Shown here: piece by piece, positions 60,583 to 64,000 of the stretch
Position numbering within the stretch: position 1 is the first letter of the stretch
Layout: the number at the start of each line of letters is the position of its first letter
Origin: Actinomucor elegans
Taxonomy: Eukaryota > Mucoromycota > Mucoromycetes > Mucorales > Mucoraceae
Length of the DNA stretch: 64,000 bases
Direction: 5' to 3'
NCBI GenBank assembly: GCA_026027325.1
Contig: JAMSLZ010000011.1
Location: 62,001-126,000, forward strand
The notes under the pieces: generated by a model
Databases searched by the model: none
What the model saw: the letters and a program-made list of their open reading frames with translations, nothing else
Told to the model about the DNA's origin: nothing
Position numbers and translations under genes: made by a program

Positions 60583-61665
60583 TTATTTCGTTTTTTTTGT
60601 ATTTTTCTTAGAGCGTGGTTTACGCTTATTGGAATCCGCTTCTTTGGAACGATTGTCAGATCCAGCCTCCTCATCTTCACCAACGTCAGGTTGAACCGTA
60701 ATGGCTTTTCTTTTCGTTGATGAGCGAGCAGAATGTAGATCCAACAAGCTAGCAATTGGAGATGCAAGACCAACTGGAGCAACAGAAGTAGCTAGACGAT
60801 CAACAAGGATATGCTGATTATCCACACTATTTGCATAACAAGCATATTAATAAAGATATAAAAACAGAAATAAAAAAGCATCTAACCTGAAGAACGATTC
60901 AATCTCATTGTCTTCAACAGATTCTTGATTTTGTTGACTTTCACCTTCTTCAGCAGAATTACTTCTGGTACGTACAGTCTTCTTGTTTTTGAGTGCTTCA
61001 GATAAAAGTAACTTGGCAGCCCACATCTCTACACAGAGATGCAGATGCAAGCCCACATCTAAAGCACGTTTCTCCAAAAGCAAAGCATAACGTTCTTGAA
61101 TGCTGGTATCCTCTTCGCCAATTTCACTCCAAGTTTTACCAACAATATTTATATTTGCCCTTTCCATGTCTTTCAAGACATCTCTTGCCAAGTATTTCAA
61201 CGTATTGTATTGCGGTTGAACATCATCATCGGTCAGTTCATTTTGTTGGCCTTTTATATACTTGAGGTGTTTCAAGAGGGCATATAACCTTAATGGTGCA
61301 GAAGGGGTGACATTTGTCTTGGTTGCCTTTTGTTGATAACGCACTTTTGCTTCTTCTAGCACTTTTGGGATTGACCGTTTACTACGTAAATTAGGATTCA
61401 AAGCATTTGCAATTGCTTCTCGTTCAGCTATATATGACAAGCTAAGAGGTTAATAAAACTGAATGTAGTAACATGCTTCAGATATGATTGTACCATCGTC
61501 AAGTGCTTGTTCAATTTCTTCGTTAGATGAAACCCTCGAAGCTTCTCGAGGAAATAGAGGTGCTAATATTTGGATCAAATCTTGAATTAAACGACGGTTG
61601 ATTAAGATTTCTTGTTCAATCTTCTCAAAGTAGACGCTCCAATTATTGTTGTTGTTGTTTGACAT
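60583..61665 (-). CDS. CACTA-2 accessory protein (TNPA-like position), three exons
   Basis: Exons 61665-61473, 61427-60887 and 60826-60583. Donors are GTTACT and GTTAGA, acceptors ATATATAG and CAAATAG, and the phases agree, giving 325 residues. N-terminal Asn run (MSNNNNNNWSVYF), then helical segments (EKIEQEILINRRLIQDLI; RYALLLEKRALDVGLHL). The acidic/basic C-terminus (KRKAITVQPDVGEDEE ... RKPRSKKNTKKTK) looks like a nuclear localisation signal. No known domain recognised. By position it resembles the second gene of plant CACTA elements, which binds subterminal repeats; that role is inference. Confidence 0.6.
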
Positions 61666-62070
61666 AGCTATAAAGTAAATATATTATAAAGAAAAGTGAT
61701 TGAATGATTTGAGCTATTTAACTGTTTTATAAGCGTACTTTACCATTTATCCATTAGTAATCCTTACTAATGTCCAAAGAGCTTTCTGGAAAGTAAGCTT
61801 ACTGACAGGTATGACTGACTTGGAAAGGAATTAGCTTGATTAGAAATCATAAGGATCCATTAAAATGTATTCGATATCTGAATAATCTGGAAGGCTGAGT
61901 AATATGAAAAGCTGATTAGTTCAAAGGATTCAACAGCCTAAAACAATGAATTACCATTGAGAACTCTGTCAATTGTAGACCAAGCAAACGTATTTAAGAC
62001 CTGCTTTTTCTAAACAACAAAACCGCTATTCATTAATTCGATATATTTACTTGTTTTTACTTATCTTTAA
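61666..62070. other. Divergent promoter region between the two CACTA-2 genes
   Basis: About 405 bp with no frame of its own. Both genes start from it in opposite directions, so it presumably holds both promoters. Confidence 0.5.
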
Positions 62071-63977
62071 ATGGGCAAAGTTTCCTCTTCTGCTACACCA
62101 TATAAATATACTTGCGCTACTTGTTTGAGGCCATTCAAAACTGTTAAAGCTAGGAGTAATCACTATAGCCATAATCGTGATCATAGAAAACAAAGGGTCG
62201 TCCAAACGCAAGAAGCTAGCATTCCTGTCCAAGGTGAGTTAACAGATATATTACTAAAGCTTTTAATTTAACAATATACCTTGTTTGAAATAGAGCCTAC
62301 TCCAATTGCTTACAACGTCAAATCCTCGGATCAAAACCTTTTCACCAATACGGAATTAAATAGCATCCAATTGAGAGATATTTGCGACACGTATGGTATT
62401 CCTCGAGAGGCTCAAAGAGAACTTGTCTATCTAATGCGTACCATAATCAAAAACAATGAAGAGAGCCGTAAAACCGATGGATTGGGTATGTATCTATTCA
62501 AATAGAGTTAAAAAAAAAGTACTTATCAGCTTTTATTCCCATTATATATAGGTTACCTACCATCCACTCTCATGTTCCCTGATACCTTGGATCGTACTCT
62601 TAAAGCAAAAACCAATATTCAATGTCATTTTCATGATGTCTGCGTCAATGGTTGCATGCTGTTTGAAAAGGAAGATATAGAGACTATTCAATGTAAAAAC
62701 CCTGCTTGTAAAGAAAATCGCTTTGATGATCATGGTAAACCTCGTCGCTCTATGAAGATGCTTCCTATTGGTGAACAAGTCGCTCAAATGCTTGCGAATG
62801 CAAAGACAAGAGACTTGATGAAATACCGCTACAACTATAAATCAACTGACGGTGAATATAAAGATTACTTTGATGGTGCAGCATACAAGTACTTTAAGGA
62901 TAATAGCATTCTGTTTTCCGGTGAAGATGATGTCGCAATGGTTCTTTTTGTCGATGGTTTCTGTACTAGCAAGAATCATAAAGGGGACAAGTTAACAATC
63001 ATCCATCTCTTGAATATGAACATTCCCCCAGAATACCGCTACCAAGACGAATACATGCTTCAATTGGCGATCTTGCCAGGTCCAAACTACCCAAAGTACA
63101 TGCATACCTTTTTAAAGCCTATTATTGATGAGTTTCATGCTCTGTCTACCAAAGGCATGCTTGTACAAAAGGATGGTGTAATTGTTTGTCAAGCTAAAGT
63201 CAACTTGGTGATGGCTACTGGTGATCTTCCTGCTGCAGCTGAGCTTGCAAATCATATTGGTCATATGGCTACGTTTGGTTGCCGTATTTGTCGTGTCCAA
63301 GCTGAACGTCATGATTATCATAATTGTTTTTTAACGATCGACAATGAGATCAGAAGCAGAAACGATTTCATTTCCCCAGATGCAGCGAATGTAAGTACTA
63401 TAATCAGCATTAATCTTTACAAGTTTTTAACATTTCTTTTTCTTTTTACCTCATAGAGCTACAGTATCAAGTCTGCAACACCATTTGCAATACTTCCCAG
63501 TTTTACTGGCGCTACTTTTTTTGGTTTAGACGAAATGCATCTTCTCGGACAAGGTATCGCTCAACACGTATTCAATATGCTGACAGTCGACATGGGTAAA
63601 GAGTACAATGCAGCAAGAAAAACTCGATATAAGCCCAATGAAGATGAATTGAGTGATGCCCGATTGAAGTCTGCTGATGAATGGCCGTATACTTTCTATA
63701 TTCCAAAATTATCGCTCATCAAAATTGGTAAACTTGTTGAAGCTTCTAGAGCCACTGTACCGACATCCTTTTCATCCAAATGGGAAGATCCAATTATCAA
63801 GAGTGGTGGCAAACGTGCTGTTGACTGGATTGATATTTTCTTATATATGATTCCCACCTTGTTCGTTCCTGAATTGATTCAAGAATCCGCTAAGAAACCA
63901 TTGATTCATCTGACAAAAGCTGTCGCATTGGCTCTTAAATGGGAACTTTCTATTGAAGACCTTATTCTGATGGAAAG
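62071..63977 (+). CDS. CACTA-2 tnp2-type transposase (3' end outside window)
   Basis: Exons 62071-62233, 62294-62485, 62552-63390 and 63457-63977, then a further donor GTAAAT; continues beyond the window. GT..AG borders and phases all fit. The N-terminal zinc finger is CATCLRPF...HYSHNRDH. A second Cys-rich block (CHFHDVCVNGC, CKNPACKENRF) follows. The Transposase_21 core has MVLFVDGFCTSKNH, AILPGPNYPKYMHTFLKPIIDEF, TGDLPAAAELANH, FGCRICRV and GLDEMHLLGQG. 571 residues in view with no stop, so possibly functional. It pairs with the head-to-head accessory gene. Confidence 0.85.
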
Positions 63978-64000
63978 GTAAATATATTTTTTTTGTACTC

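Larger units (their letters stand above)
59280..64000 (+). mobile_element. CACTA element 2 (right end outside window)
   Basis: Starts CACTATGGCGAAAATATTG. Subterminal repeats of the type GATAATATTA and TATGGGTAAA occur between 59320 and 59530, as expected for CACTA transposase-binding sites. Contains a minus-strand accessory gene and a plus-strand tnp2 gene, head to head. The other end is not in the window. Confidence 0.8.

Overview
This window looks like a piece of an early-diverging fungal genome, most likely Mucoromycota. The evidence is nuclear-type tRNA genes with Pol III T-runs, short spliceosomal introns, and DIRS, Ty3/gypsy, L1/Tad-like LINE, Tc1, Merlin and CACTA elements packed together. 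The organism call is inference. No clear housekeeping protein gene is visible. Almost every base belongs to a mobile element, and most elements sit inside one another.

Layout. 1-2288: right part of an AT-rich element with terminal direct repeats (TDR-1 copy a), inserted in a DIRS retrotransposon (2289-6620, rest after 12546). A full-length LINE (6671-12545) splits the DIRS 5' end. 12.6-14.3 kb: AT-rich DNA and a minisatellite, then a two-exon gene start cut by a 282-bp palindromic-ended repeat (14688-14969). 15.1-16.7 kb: a DIRS deletion derivative and a solo LTR. 16852-16922: tRNA-Gly. A complete Ty3/gypsy element (16933-22866) starts 10 bp upstream of that tRNA, followed by a second LTR of the same family (22871-27427) that is split by a CACTA derivative carrying a Merlin island. 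28-36 kb: gypsy fragment, four Tc1/mariner copies or pieces, a Tc1 MITE, and a second Merlin island split by an intact Tc1. 36.4-47.6 kb: a CACTA-type element with a spliced tnp2 gene and probably a convergent accessory gene. It is split by TDR-3 (36770-40932) and TDR-1 copy b (41170-43606). 47686-47757: tRNA-Glu, followed by two head-to-tail LINEs (47823-59279). The first LINE is split by TDR-2 (49016-51518). 59280 to the end: a second CACTA element with a divergent accessory gene and tnp2.

The most unusual system is the TDR group. Three families encode homologous DDE transposases with a C-terminal chromodomain. Instead of ordinary inverted termini, each is bounded by long direct repeats (about 400, 220 and 282 bp), and each repeat has its own inverted ends. 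Target duplications are 4, 4 and 3 bp. TDR-2 and TDR-3 repeats also occur alone, like solo LTRs. TDR-3 carries a second gene that resembles replication-initiator proteins, and TDR-2 carries a small second gene. The very AT-rich families (TDR-1, TDR-2 and the Merlin islands) have AAAATTGA, the early promoter octamer known from Mimivirus, about 30-70 nt upstream of most start codons. This hints at passage through AT-rich giant-virus-like DNA, but that is inference.

A second theme is targeting: two gypsy insertions of one family used the same T-tract just upstream of tRNA-Gly, as Ty3 does in yeast.
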